Source of the DNA: Ichthyophonus hoferi
Lineage: Eukaryota; Opisthokonta; Ichthyosporea; Ichthyophonida; Ichthyophonidae
Direction: 5' to 3'
Assembly: GCA_002751075.1 (NCBI GenBank)
Contig: NAOQ01000793.1
Span: 4,300 to 26,083 of the forward strand
DNA length: 21,784 nt
Shown: positions 1 to 10,837 of the stretch, piece after piece
Layout of the letters: each line of letters begins with the position of its first letter
How positions within the stretch are numbered: the first letter of the stretch is position 1
Made by a program: the position numbers and the translations under genes
The notes under the pieces: generated by a model
Told to the model about the DNA's origin: nothing
What the model saw: the letters and a program-made list of their open reading frames with translations, nothing else
The model's database searches: none

Positions 1-70
1 ATACTATTATACCATATACTATTATACCACATACTATTATATTAGATACTATACTGCGTACTATTATACA
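1..70. repeat. Short tandem repeat, about 15-bp unit, cut by the window edge
   Basis: At least three imperfect copies of ATACTATTATACCAC run from the first base. They decay into ATACTATACTGCG-like units by about position 70. The array probably continues to the left. It lies in the intron or flank just upstream of the first visible exon of the ZSWIM7-like gene, and no function is suggested. Confidence 0.7.
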
Positions 71-167
71 TTTACACTATTCCTCCCACTTACTACTATG
101 CCACATGCTATTATACTTTCATACCATCATGCTGCTAACCTAACATACGTATACATCTGTACCCCAG

Positions 168-2480
168 GCTAAACACAGTGTGCCCTACCACCCTGGTCCC
201 TGCCCTAGATATTATAGATAGAGGTGGTATTATTATGATGGTCTGCCCGGCTGGCAGAGTCATTTTTCAGGTGAGTTGAAGGAGAGAGTTACCACACAGT
301 GAGTGTATTTAAAAAATTGTACAGCCAATGCGTATCTATGCGTGTATATACATTTTATATTCAATATTTATCTTGACTCTTTATGGTATTATTATGGGTT
401 AGTTAAATGTTCTTTGGGCCAAGCTATTTTTTAAAAACAGTTGCTTGCCTATATCCTATTAGAACAAGGGCTAGTTATCAACCTATCAAATGTCTTCTAT
501 AAAATATTTACTAGCATTTAGAGAATGTTGATTGGGCCTGTTCACAGCATTATCCAACTAATACAAATATTAAATGTTTGGTAGTCCCATTTGGGATTTT
601 CTTACTAGCTTGCAATGCCGCATAATGGTCTCACACATACACACAGCCAATCCATATATATCGTCCTATCCATTCTATTAGTTGAGACAGATCCTCTACA
701 TACATCGTTTATATATATTTATAGTACTAATTGTGATCACCCGCTAATCAGAATATTCCGAACCCTTTTTTGTTTAATGGTCTAGTCTTAGGCCAATCAT
801 TTTATTTTAATAGTATTTTAATAGTATGCACACTTGTTTAATATTGAGGAGTAATTAGCCGGCCCACCAAGGTCCAGACAACGGGTTTTAATAAGAATAA
901 CTCTAAATGATTTTCTCTTACTAGAATGCAGTAATTAATTGGTCCACATTACTCCATTCTGGCTGTGAGAGGTTAGAAAGAAACAAGCGAGTATAATGAA
1001 TGAGAAAGAAGAGATAAAATTGTATTAAATAATAGTCCACTTATTTCTATTGGTTTTAGAGTACTTTAAAGTTCATTCCATTCGGTTTCTTCTCATTGGA
1101 CCAAACTTCCTAGGAAAGTGTAATATACTTCATAAAATATTTGTTAAAATACTAAAAGCATCTAACCCAGTAACCCCTGAGGCTGTAAAATATATGTAAT
1201 ACCCTGACCCAATCAAGATGATTATATAATATAAAGATTGCTTTATATATTTGCACTGTCGGTCTATTAACCAATCATATTTCAGGTATCGGAGTCCAAT
1301 CGAAAATATAATTGTTTTCTAACATCCAATTACTGCACTTGCCCTACTTATAAATTAGACGGTATGTATGTTGATTGGTAAGAAAGATGTTGCTGGTTCC
1401 CTGAATTACAGCCTTGATATTCTAATTGGCCACGGTTTTATATCCAATAATATACACCCTCATGATAGTGGGTAGGATAGTCTTAATAGATAAATTGCCC
1501 CCATTAATCACAAGTATATCATGATCTTAATATTTACTCCGTGATATCGTCCATTTCCCTGAGCCTAGAGCCTTAGTTCTTATGATGAAGGCCATATCTC
1601 ACACCAACCCTTCCCTCATGCCTTATATACACATGTATCCCTATTGACGAACTCTCTACATGTTCTACCCACAGTCCTCATGGGTGACCTCCTATTGGTA
1701 AGCCTTACAGTTCTTTCTTGTTTTTCCTTCCCATAGCGTACGAAATGTTCTTATAAATAAATATACATCATGTCAACACCGGTGAGCGTCAGTTAAATTT
1801 TATCGGCAAATATGATTGAGTACGACAGGGTGAAGATATAATAATAGGAAGGGTTATTATTATTATTATTATTATTACTATTACTATTATTATTATTATT
1901 ACTATTACTATTACTATTACTATTACTATTACTATTACTATTACTGTTACTATTACTATTACTATTACTATTACTATTACTATTACTATTACTATTACTA
2001 TTATTGTACTATTACTATTACTATTGTAATTATTATTTCCAATCAGATCCATCTATCCTCCCTTATATGTATATTGACCACATGTAATAACCAACTATTT
2101 ATAGAAATACCATGGCATAGCCAGTTAATACAATCCATCTCCACATACTCTATCCCTCTACTGACCATTACCCAATCAATAATCCCATTTAGTGTCGACA
2201 TGTACTCGCGGCCAATATTGCCCAATCACTGGGCACTATCCCCATTCGTAATATCGCCAATCTTGATTACATATCTATGTTGTGCTATGAATCGCCGCCA
2301 TTGGCTCATGATTCCGTTATATTTTAGTATGTATATATTTAGTATATGATTGGCTATATATACTTGCTTCATAAGCTATCTATGACTAATTTCCACCAAT
2401 CATTCCCCGTAGGATATTCAGTCTCTCATCCTTACAATCAATGCAAGCATTATTTTAATATATATATTAACAAATCCTAA
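168..2480 (+). CDS. ZSWIM7: ZSWIM7/SWS1-like SWIM zinc-finger protein, 5' end missing
   Basis: Three exons are seen: 168-270, 1286-1361 and, less surely, 2422-2480 (stop TAA). All have AG/GT borders, and phases match (0, then 1). Exon 1 encodes PALDIIDRGGIIMMVCPAGR, close to human QALDLVDRQSITLISSPSGR (from memory). Exon 2 begins VSESNRKYNCF and carries the CxC pair NYCTCPTYKLD. Exon 3 supplies the CxH pair in QCKHYFNIY, completing the SWIM ligands C-x-C-x13-C-x-H. ZSWIM7 (SWS1) binds SWSAP1 and supports RAD51 filament assembly in homologous recombination; that role is inferred from the family. The N-terminal 50 or so residues must lie on exons left of the window. The protein would end about ten residues after the CxH pair, shorter than in mammals. 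A cryptic 3' end at 1675-1760 is an alternative. A poly(A) signal follows at 2755. Confidence 0.72.
1854..2037. repeat. TTA/CTA trinucleotide microsatellite in an intron
   Basis: About 180 bases are made almost only of TAT and TAC triplets, starting as pure ATT and shifting to alternating ATTACT. Read on the minus strand it gives a long Ile-Val run, which is an artefact of the repeat and not a protein. It lies in the long last intron of the ZSWIM7-like gene. Confidence 0.95.
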
Positions 2481-2754
2481 GCATTGGTTTTATATTCCCC
2501 AGAGAAGTTTACTTGAATATAGTAGTATATTTCTTATTGACCAATCATGCTAGTCACTCTATCTCATAATAATAATGTAATTATATATACATAGCATGCC
2601 CCCGACGAATTATATCTCTTATAATGGTATGACTGTGTTATGAAACATCCCTAAGCGAATCATATATTTGTATTGCCTTACAATCAATCCAATTATATCT
2701 ATAGATATATATAGCAGTAGTCAATGACTGGCCTCTTGTACTATATTGGAACAC

Positions 2755-2760
2755 AATAAA
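2755..2760 (+). promoter_or_regulatory. Poly(A) signal AATAAA of the ZSWIM7-like gene
   Basis: AATAAA lies about 275 bases after the proposed TAA stop at 2478-2480. It is the first plus-strand AATAAA beyond that stop. An earlier AATAAA at 1756-1761 would fit a shorter transcript. Confidence 0.4.
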
Positions 2761-3300
2761 CAAGTGATTGCCTTTGCAAGGGACTGATTGGCTTGAATAT
2801 GATCTATTGATGATGCATTGATTGGTCCATCTATGCTACCCATTGCAATTTCTTAGTATGTCACTGGATATGATATATAATTCATATTTGCTGGCCCCTT
2901 AGTTCCCATATACACAGCTACTACTGGCTAGCTCGTAGGTAATGGTGGTTAGGTTACCATGGTATGTATGGTATCACTATCATATATAGTAATATGAAAT
3001 ATGGGAGCACCAATCAGGCCACTTTATTTATTCCTGCATATCTTGTTTTATATTAACACGTGCATGTGTATATCCGAATACATGCTATGTACATAATATA
3101 GGATAAGAGTCGTAGATAATAAATAATGGCAATATACAATATGCAATAGATTATACAATCTAATATACAATGTCATATATAATACAATACCCAATATGAT
3201 CTACATAATAATATGCCGTGTACGATATAGAAGTATACTTTATAAAACCATATACGTATAGCGTATAGGCACTCAACCATAGCATACTAAACATTCTAGC
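2761..3300. other. Convergent intergenic spacer
   Basis: This AT-rich stretch separates two genes that point at each other. I see no exon on either strand. It holds several CCAATCA/TGATTGG heptamers (near 2787, 2818 and 3011) and many short ATATAC-type runs. Confidence 0.5.
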
Positions 3301-3306
3301 TTTATT
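3301..3306 (-). promoter_or_regulatory. Poly(A) signal AATAAA of the BICDR-like gene
   Basis: TTTATT on the plus strand reads AATAAA on the minus strand, 92 bases past the TAG stop at 3398-3400. The distance suits a short 3' UTR. Confidence 0.55.
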
Positions 3307-3397
3307 CATTTAGAACAGTGCACTACCCTACTACCTATATCTATATACACATATCTACATACATACTATCGTACACATCTATCCTAGCAGCCCCTCC

Positions 3398-6300
3398 CTA
3401 TGTCTGCATGTTAACGTTAGTTTGAACTATTTGACTCATATCTTGCTCCCACTCTTCTATCTGTGCAGCCAGTTCTAGTTTCTGTTGTATAGTACGCATC
3501 AAGGCTTGATTGACTGACTCCAACTCTCCCTTGCATTGTTTTAGCTGATTGGTTAGTACTATGACCTGTGTGCGGCTAGCCGCGGCCGCCTGTTGTGACT
3601 CTTTAACCTCTTCCTTTAAACTTATTATCTCTTGGTCTTTTTGTACTATCTCCCTCTCGTTAAGCTGCTTTAGCTCTGCCGTCTACCATAAGTGTGTAGG
3701 TTAGAGAGGAAGGACAGGTATGTTATAGGTATGTTATAAGTATACTATAGGTATAGCATAGGTATAGTATAATTGTAGTATAAGTACACCATAGGTATAA
3801 TATGGGTATAGTTTAGGTATAGTATTATTATAGTACAAGTATAGCATAGGCATAGCATAATTATAGTATGGCTATAATATGGTTATAGTATAGGTATATT
3901 AGTATATTATAGTCATAATATAGTGATACTACAATTTTACTATTGCTATTCTACAGCCAATACACACCTTTAATATAAAGCATATATGTTCCTAGGAATA
4001 TAACCAATTATATTGAGGTCTATAACTTTACATGAGTTTATTTGATGTGTTATCATTGGATCAATAAACTAACATCAGGCATGAATAGCAATGGGTCACA
4101 CAAGGATACACACTACTAATACGAAAAGAAAGTGACGTAAATAGGTAGAGGGTGCAGAAAGAGGCACTAGGATAACGTAAACGATGTTAGGAACACGCAG
4201 ATTGTAATATTCAGATATATGCACAAGGACTGATAAATGGAATAACTAAGGGGGGAAGATAATTAATTAATTAATTAACATCCTATTACATATACAGACC
4301 TGTTGGGTACAAAGCATAGTTAACCGTAGATTTTCAAGCTCCAATTTACTCCTTTCCTCATCGCCTCCGCCAGCCAATTCATTGTTAGTATTGTCTGATT
4401 GTTCATTTGCATTATCCAATCGTTTCTGGTCATTATTCTCCTGTGGACGCGCAAAGCTTATTTTATTATTGATAGGTGTTTACAGTAATCCATGATCGAT
4501 ATATTCTTTTGATCCAGATATCCAAGTTAGTTTGGGGCAACAATGTATACAAAGGAACTTGCAGCGTAATAAATCATTATAACAAATCATCCAATCATTA
4601 ATCCTCTTTAACTCAGGGGGATTATTTGAAGGTAAATATAGGCCTATATGTGACTACCTTGTACTATACCAGGGTGAAGGGTGACATGTAACCACTAGCC
4701 TGGCCATTAGGCACATACCTTCACATAGCAACCAATCACACACAACATATTAACATAGCCCAGGCACACTATGTGTATTTAAGCCACCAATCATCTGTCC
4801 TATACTCCAGCCATAGCAACAACTCTTGCATCACCACCATTCTTCTCTTTACCGTATCAGGGTTACCTACAGAGCTAGTATCATTCTGAGTGATGTAGAT
4901 GTCATTCAAAGGATCATATGGTTCAGTTGATTGCACACTCTGTGGGACAGATCATTAGGTAAAGGTCTTCGGTAGTGTTAATGTACAATATCATAGTGGA
5001 AATAGGGAAAAGGCAGTAATTAGTAATATAGAAGGGTTATTAATTACAGAGCTAAATAGCTCTTCCTTTGCTACAATCTATGTAACATAATATTATAAAG
5101 TTACCATATAGTTTATTGCATTGTAATCGCCTAAGCAACACATGCAACACTATTACATATGCAACTACACCACATCACTTCAGTAAACTATGTTTTATTA
5201 TAGTATAATATTATACTCCATACCCTACTGTATTACCCTGCCTAACACTACTATGTACTATACCCCCACCACACCCCACACACACATACCTGTCGTTGTC
5301 TCGCCTCCTCCATATTTTCTTTCTGTGCAAGGGTAGTCTCCAGGGTGGCAATACGGGATGCATCTTTAGCTTGTATATCCAAGAGGTCTTGTATTCTGTA
5401 TGAGAGGATGGGGAGGAGAGAGTGTGTGCGGTAGGTAAATGAGAAACAATCACAGAAGAAACAAATAGAGAGGCATGATGGTTGGTTACCGCCACACTGG
5501 TCAGGATATATACTAGTATAGCATATAAAGCTAGGTGATTTGTATTATACATACACTAATATAACTCCAAGTATTCGAGATTGAGGCTAATAGTAAGATG
5601 GTATAGGTAGTAGGTATAGGTATAGGTATGCCTTAAAACCGGAGGACGGAAAAAAACCAATAAATGATATACAAGAGGAGAGTTTAGTATGATAATAAAA
5701 TATATGCATAGACAACGAATATTATATTACTTACCTTGCTTGCAATACATCTACCTCCGCCTGTCGTCTATCTAACGCATTCATAACCTCTGCCTTTTCT
5801 AATGCTACAGCGTGAAGTGCTTCCAAGAGTTCATTTCTCTCGCGAGTTGGCCGTGCTTTGTCGTGGTGGCGAATCTTGCTTTTATGGAGTAGAAAACTCA
5901 TACTAGCACTGTTTTCTTTTATTGTGACGGAGCAGAGGAAAGAAATAGTAATGATAATTATGGTAGTGTAAGGTAGAGATAGTGGGGGAGGGATTGGAAG
6001 GTGACCCTTGCCATAGAGAGAGTATGGGGAAATAATTAGAATATTATTAATGATGATGGGAAGTGCAGAATTCGGACTGATAGGATATCAGTAAGAGGAT
6101 GTAAACATATGGCAGTTATATGTGTATGATATTTATCATAGACCTATATCATTGTTGGTTGTGGTTGATGATTTATACTACATAGTGGAGTTGATCCATG
6201 ACCGATATTCTAACACTGATTATTTACTTCACTATTAGAATATTGTGACTGTAATATATATTCAACCATAACTGTACTATTATTCCCTTGTGGAGCCAGC

Positions 6301-9300
6301 CCACACAAGGATGACTATTGTTATTATTTATCAAGATAACATACTTAAGAACTATTGTGATTTGTAGTAATACACAGGGGAATGTATGCTGGTATGTACT
6401 AGTGAGTAACACGGTGTAAATAGAAGAGATAGGAGAAAGATATAGAGGCCTAACTTACCTGTGGAAGAGCTACCTCTTCTGATAGAGTAGCTTAGCTCGC
6501 CTGTGGAAGAGCTCTCTCTTCTATTTATCGCTCCCGGGCTGTCATGGGTCTGTTCATTGCCATAGGGCGCCACCATTGGAGGGAAATTTGGGTAGGTTGT
6601 TTCAACTCTACCACCCTATTCAAGATGATTAGACAGCGGGAGAGCCAATTAATACGAGGTATTGTGTAGGAGAGAGAGGGAGGTAAAACTGCAAAAATAT
6701 GCAACTGTGTGAGTAGGATAGAAAGGGTATAAAGGGGAGAGTAGGATATATACTCCATATATACATAGTTCTATATATTCTCATCCAAGCATATACGGCC
6801 ATACATACATGCACTATGGTCTCCATTGCCATCTTCTCTGCTGTCAACATGGCAATATGAGCATTGAGAGCCAGCACATGTTTACCCAGGGAGTGTCGCC
6901 CCATCTCGATTTGATCTAGCTCCGAGAGGAACTCCTACAAAAGATAATGACTGTGTGAGTGGCTGGTGGGATAGTAAGATCGTGGAATATTAGTATTGGG
7001 GTATAGGTTATATGACTGCTAACAGGAATATAAAAGGGGAACGAGAGTAGATTAGACTACAATAGGTGCCATGTGTGAGCAGAGAGATGGAGTGGGCTGA
7101 TTGGTTCATTGTAAAATAATTACTAAACATTTTCCATGTATTTATTGAAATATAAAACTCTTATTGGGCATTTATAGATAATAGTGGAGCATAAAGACTC
7201 AATATGGCAGCCACTCCACAACTGTAGCATATAAAGATGTAGTATCATACCACGAATAGACAGTGATAATCGAAGGGAAAGTAGCACACACTCCAAGGAA
7301 AAAGGGGTGCATTATAGATGGTGGTCAATGCTATGAGGCAAATAAAAACATATGCTTTCGGGAGGGAATTGATAGAGAGAAAACACAAATACTATAAGAA
7401 CTAGTTAGCATAAAGGAGAAATGGACATTGGAGACGTGGAAATAGTAGGTAGTCATTGTATTGATGTATAGTGGGATTAGCACCTCCTCTCTCTGAGCCA
7501 ATAGAATTTGTAGATGATTTCTCTGTAACGTCACAGTGTCCAATCTGTTCTTGAGTTCAGAAAGCTGTTCTGCATGTGGGCAAGAGGGATGACGTAAGCA
7601 TTGTGTAAAGTGTTCATTGGCCTAGCAGGGTGTGATTGGTCTAGGTACCAGTGATGTTAATAAGTTAATGGGGAAGGTGGTAAGTGTATTTATAGTTAGC
7701 TCTATGATATGCGTCTATGTTCGCAAACATTTACGTGCGGTGTGAGAGTATTTATGGACTAAAGGTTGCTAAATATCAATGTATATATATATATATATAT
7801 ATGCTCCCGACCAATTGGAAATATAAACCTAACATATGCATTTACCTATAGAAAATTAATTATAAAATTATCAAATCAAAAAAATAACCTGACCTACTTT
7901 ATTCTCTTCCTAATAAGATATATTAACCCTATACTATTATATCTGTTTATCTTACTGTACACCCCTACTTCAGTAGCACTAGAAACTAGAGAAAGAAACA
8001 GTAAGAATTATATATGAGCATCAATGTAATTTTGTCTTGCAATGTAGTGTATGCCTGTGATAATTGGCAAGCTTTAATCAGGCAACACCTTACCCTCTTT
8101 CTGTGAGACCTCCCCTTTCAGTAAACTGTTCTTTGCCACGTCCCATGCCTCTTCATGCCTGGCGATCTGCTGTGAAAGTTTTGCCGTTCTATCTTCCACT
8201 ATCTGTTTTACCACGCGAAAGAGTTGATATGTGTATGTAAATATCAGTTTCTAAAAAGTCACTGGGCCTTATCTTAATAAGGAAAAAGAGAATTGTGATA
8301 GTAAACAATGGCCAGCGTTAGTATTAACTATGATAAACTAACAACGTATCACAAGGAAGGTAGGGTACAGTAGCATAAAGGAATGATAGGCTGTGAATAG
8401 TGAGATCTGTGGCTTATGACGTGTATATATAGTGGCTGTGGTATATGATAGGGTTGTACAATAGTAGAATTATTATCATGTCTTTCTCTAATGCTACTGA
8501 AGTATGTTTGTGCAGAAAAATAAACAAAAGTAATAAGAAAGGGTGTTCTAAACACAATAACGGGAAACCATGAGATTAAAAGGTTCACGTATCTGAAGGA
8601 GATGATGACGAATTAATACTTAAAATATATTTTAAAAGTAAATAAATAAATAAAATCATTGATTGTAGGCAAATGTCAGTGCTTTTTTTTATATGTTTAA
8701 GTTGTACTCATTAATGTATGCAGTCAATATACAGATTAACACAGATCAAGATGCATAGTAATAAGCACGTATATACATGGAACAATACATGTGTATAGTT
8801 CAATTGTAAACAAGACACATGTAAACACATATCTATTAGATAGCCCCGCTGACCATAGATTTTCTCTCCAATACAACCAAAATAACATGTTAACCAATAT
8901 TTTCTCGCCTGCACCGAGGGATTAAAAGCACAACCAATAAATTGAAAGGAAAAGAAAATAAAAAAGTCAGAAAATACACACACACCTGCATTTGTAAGGC
9001 CAACTCGTTAATGAAGGCTTTCTTCCTATTGGTCAAAGGCATGTCTTTCAGTTTGGTGTATATGATCTGTTCATTCTCCAACTCCCACTTGAACTCCTCT
9101 ATTTTTTTCTCTAATACTTTCATTCGTTCCTGTGGTTCCAAGCGTAAAATCTGGTGCGATACCTACGGGGGCGGATTGTATTTTTAAATCTATCAAACTG
9201 GTTCAGAAAATATGACATCCATATGTTACACTTGTAATAAATGAAATTAATAGCATAAAGATAATTTATCTCCGTGTAACAAAGTTAGGAAAAGAATATT

Positions 9301-9752
9301 TTTATGTGCAAGTGTGTTTGTGACATTATCTATTGCAAATGTGGATGCACGCCTCTATCTTAATATCATTTATTCTGTAATATGCATGTGAGTGCCAAGG
9401 ATTATGATGTCATATATGCCATAAACAACAGAAAACTATCTGACTTTAACTTTTGAACCTATAGTCTACTGTGTAGGTTCTACACATGACTTAATAAATG
9501 CCTCGGAATATTTCTACCATCTGTATATGCAAACAAAACATAAAATACCTCTGTATTTGCTCGCTCTGCAAGAGCCAAGGTTTTTCTCTCAGAAGCAAAT
9601 TCAGACGCTGTCTTTGGAGCCTTAACACTCGGGGGAGGTATTATGGGTTGCTGAATGGGTTTAGACTTGCTAGCGACTACGGGTTGGTGAGCAAGTTTAG
9701 ACTTACTAGGCCCAAGTTTGTCCTTGTCCTTGCTCTTCATGAATACCTTCAT
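3398..9752 (-). CDS. BICDL1: BICD-family-like (BICDR/BICDL) dynein cargo adaptor, complete 11-exon gene
   Basis: Exons, 5' to 3': 9752-9549, 9162-8986, 8202-8094, 7569-7484, 6934-6809, 6615-6459, 5915-5735, 5395-5290, 4939-4853, 4440-4300, 3682-3398. Every intron is GT-AG and all ten phases join (0,0,1,0,0,1,2,0,0,0), giving 552 codons and a TAG stop. ATG 9752 follows an in-frame TGA at 9783-9785. The N-terminus is Lys/Ser/Pro-rich (1-45). Coiled coil covers about 60-235, a Ser/Gly/Pro linker 236-310, coil 311-380, an acidic Asn-rich linker 383-440 and a final coil 441-552. Near residues 520-540 IQQKLELAAQIEEWEQDM matches IQQKLNLSQQLEAWQDDM in human BICDL1 (from memory), and an upstream Cys also aligns. 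In BICD and BICDR proteins this tail binds Rab6-type GTPases and the N-terminal coil recruits dynein-dynactin; both roles are inferred here. The N-terminal half shows no clear match. BICDL1 versus BICDL2 is unresolved. The exon 9 donor (4853) is least certain. Confidence 0.7.
3716..3930. repeat. Degenerate tandem repeat, about 11-13 bp unit, in the last intron of the BICDR-like gene
   Basis: Units such as GTATAGTATAGGTATAGCATAG repeat irregularly for some 210 bases just upstream of the last exon's acceptor. Variants include GTATGTTATAG and ATTATAGTATG. It explains much of this 617-base intron. Confidence 0.75.
4258..4279. repeat. TTAA tetranucleotide run
   Basis: Five consecutive TTAA units lie close to the donor of the last intron of the BICDR-like gene. 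This is a simple repeat with no evident role. Confidence 0.8.
6450..6522 (-). repeat. In-frame 42-bp tandem duplication covering exon 6 and its splice donor
   Basis: CCTGTGGAAGAGCT occurs at 6458-6471 and again at 6500-6513, and likeness extends about 30 bases. On the minus strand the two copies encode RRESSSTGEL and RRGSSSTE, 14 residues apart. The downstream copy holds the real donor ACAG/GTAAGTTA. The upstream copy has ACAGGCGAGCTA at the same place. The duplication appears to have lengthened the exon by 14 codons or copied the donor. Confidence 0.8.
7782..7802. repeat. TA dinucleotide microsatellite
   Basis: About ten TA units lie in the third intron of the BICDR-like gene. Confidence 0.9.
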
Positions 9753-9971
9753 TTTCGCTTTTATTATTAAATTTTGCAAAGGTCAACTATAAGATATCAA
9801 GCCAGTGCAACACTGAGCAACACTGATATTGGTGTGGAAAACAATACAGTGTCTAACTACGTTGTATGAAATATAAATGAGCTATTAGTTGTTTCCAATA
9901 CATGCGTGCTCAATTTCTCACATGACTAAAAATATTTGTCTTCTAAAACAACACACCACCCACCGGGAGCC

Positions 9972-10028
9972 ACTATATATAGCCAATAGAAAATGCATAC
10001 AGGAGTGAGCCATTAGAAGAGACCAATA
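9972..10028 (-). promoter_or_regulatory. Candidate promoter of the BICDR-like gene
   Basis: In the minus direction there are two ATTGG boxes (inverted CCAAT, plus-strand positions near 10023 and 9983) followed by the TATA-like CTATATATAG at 9972-9981. The ATG is about 220 bases downstream, leaving room for a 5' UTR. AT-rich sequence makes chance TATA boxes common, so this is tentative. Confidence 0.3.
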
Positions 10029-10095
10029 GGAAAATCTTTAATTAGCTGGGATTTTATATGGACCGAATAAATACATGATATCATTCCTAGTCTTA

Positions 10096-10434
10096 TCAGA
10101 AGTAATGTAAGCAATAAAGCAGATCAAATTTATTCAGGATCCATCCAGCAATGAAATGGTGTACGATACAGGTCTCAACTCTAGTTGATGGGTGTTGTAG
10201 TGTATATCTCAGTGGTAACTTTTTTTTTTTTTGTAACTGATATTTTTTTTTCTTATTGGTTTCATGAAAATAATAACTAATATTATGAAACTCGTTAAGA
10301 TTATCCGGGAAGGTTTTGATCACCATTGCAGCTGCTAATATAATCATTTGGAGCATAGTGCCAACCACAGCTCTCGTTATTTTTTCAGAGGTTGTACAGC
10401 TCTTATCTCTAACTACCTTTATTCTATATTCATT
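10096..10434 (-). CDS. Hypothetical open stretch, 112 codons, unrecognised
   Basis: The minus strand stays open for 112 codons before TGA at 10096-10098; the first ATG is at 10356. It reads in part RAVVGTMLQMIILAAAMVIK, a possible membrane segment. It then crosses two A-rich tracts that encode Lys without breaking the frame, and ends with RVETCIVHHFIAGWILNKFD. No family is recognised. It lies upstream of the BICDR-like gene on the same strand and could be an exon of a gene not resolved here. It could equally be a relic or chance in AT-rich DNA. No clear splice sites bound it. Confidence 0.2.
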   Translation of the reverse strand, partial: NEYRIKVVRDKSCTTSEKITRAVVGTMLQMIILAAAMVIKTFPDNLNEFHNISYYFHETNKKKKYQLQKKKKLPLRYTLQHPSTRVETCIVHHFIAGWILNKFDLLYCLHYF

Positions 10435-10540
10435 TCATTTAGTGTTAAATTTTATTTATGTCATAAGAGCATACAGGCCCTACATCCAATGATGCACAAT
10501 TAGATATATATATATAACTGAGTTCTAGTGATATTTACAA

Positions 10541-10837
10541 GGGTTTCCGGAAATAAATCGACAAAAGGCTTGAATAATCAATCTTGAATAATTTTTTCAA
10601 TTATTATTTTCTGTTATAAGGCAATACCTAAGCAATTTTACTTTTTATATATTTTTTTATCAAAAAAATTATAAGAAATATACGTAAAAAACACAATTCC
10701 TGTCGTAAAAATAACAACAATGTCTATTTATTTCCGGAATTTTCCATCTACTTACGTCATTATTTTTAAGATTTGTCCATCTATTTGAGAATTTATCCAT
10801 CTATGTTCGGAATTTGTCGATTTATTTTCGGTAATCC
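10541..10837. mobile_element. MITE-like element with 25-bp terminal inverted repeats
   Basis: The left end (10541-10565) matches the inverted right end (10813-10837) at 22 of 25 bases around the core AAATAAATCGACAAA. The right arm holds about five degenerate units of some 21 bp of the form AAATAGATGGACAAATTCCG (minus strand) between 10722 and 10837. One unit at 10722-10738 again matches the left end. The interior is AT-rich with no coding capacity. I see no convincing target-site duplication. A non-autonomous DNA transposon is the likeliest reading; the superfamily is unknown. Confidence 0.6.

Noticed and set aside
1675-1760. Alternative 3' exons of the ZSWIM7-like gene (1675-1697 and 1737-1760, then AATAAA at 1756)
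   Set aside because: Both have good acceptors, but the intron between them would be only 39 bases. The phase after exon 2 does not fit without another exon, and they lack the CxH pair that the 2422 exon provides.
1789-2052. Open frame of alternating Ile and Val on the minus strand
   Set aside because: It is the TTA/CTA microsatellite read in one frame and has no other coding sign.
2043-2349. Overlapping frames on both strands of 60 and 91 codons
   Set aside because: No splice context, no recognisable protein, and they lie within an intron of the ZSWIM7-like gene. This is typical chance openness.
5211-5552. 113-codon minus-strand frame
   Set aside because: It is a shadow in the wrong frame of exon 8 (5395-5290) of the BICDR-like gene plus intron sequence on both sides.
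6525-6758. 77-codon minus-strand frame ending MTARER
   Set aside because: It overlaps exon 6 of the BICDR-like gene in a frame that stops early. The neighbouring frame joins both flanking exons in phase.
8349-8588. 79-codon minus-strand frame
   Set aside because: It lies within the second intron of the BICDR-like gene with no supporting splice signals.
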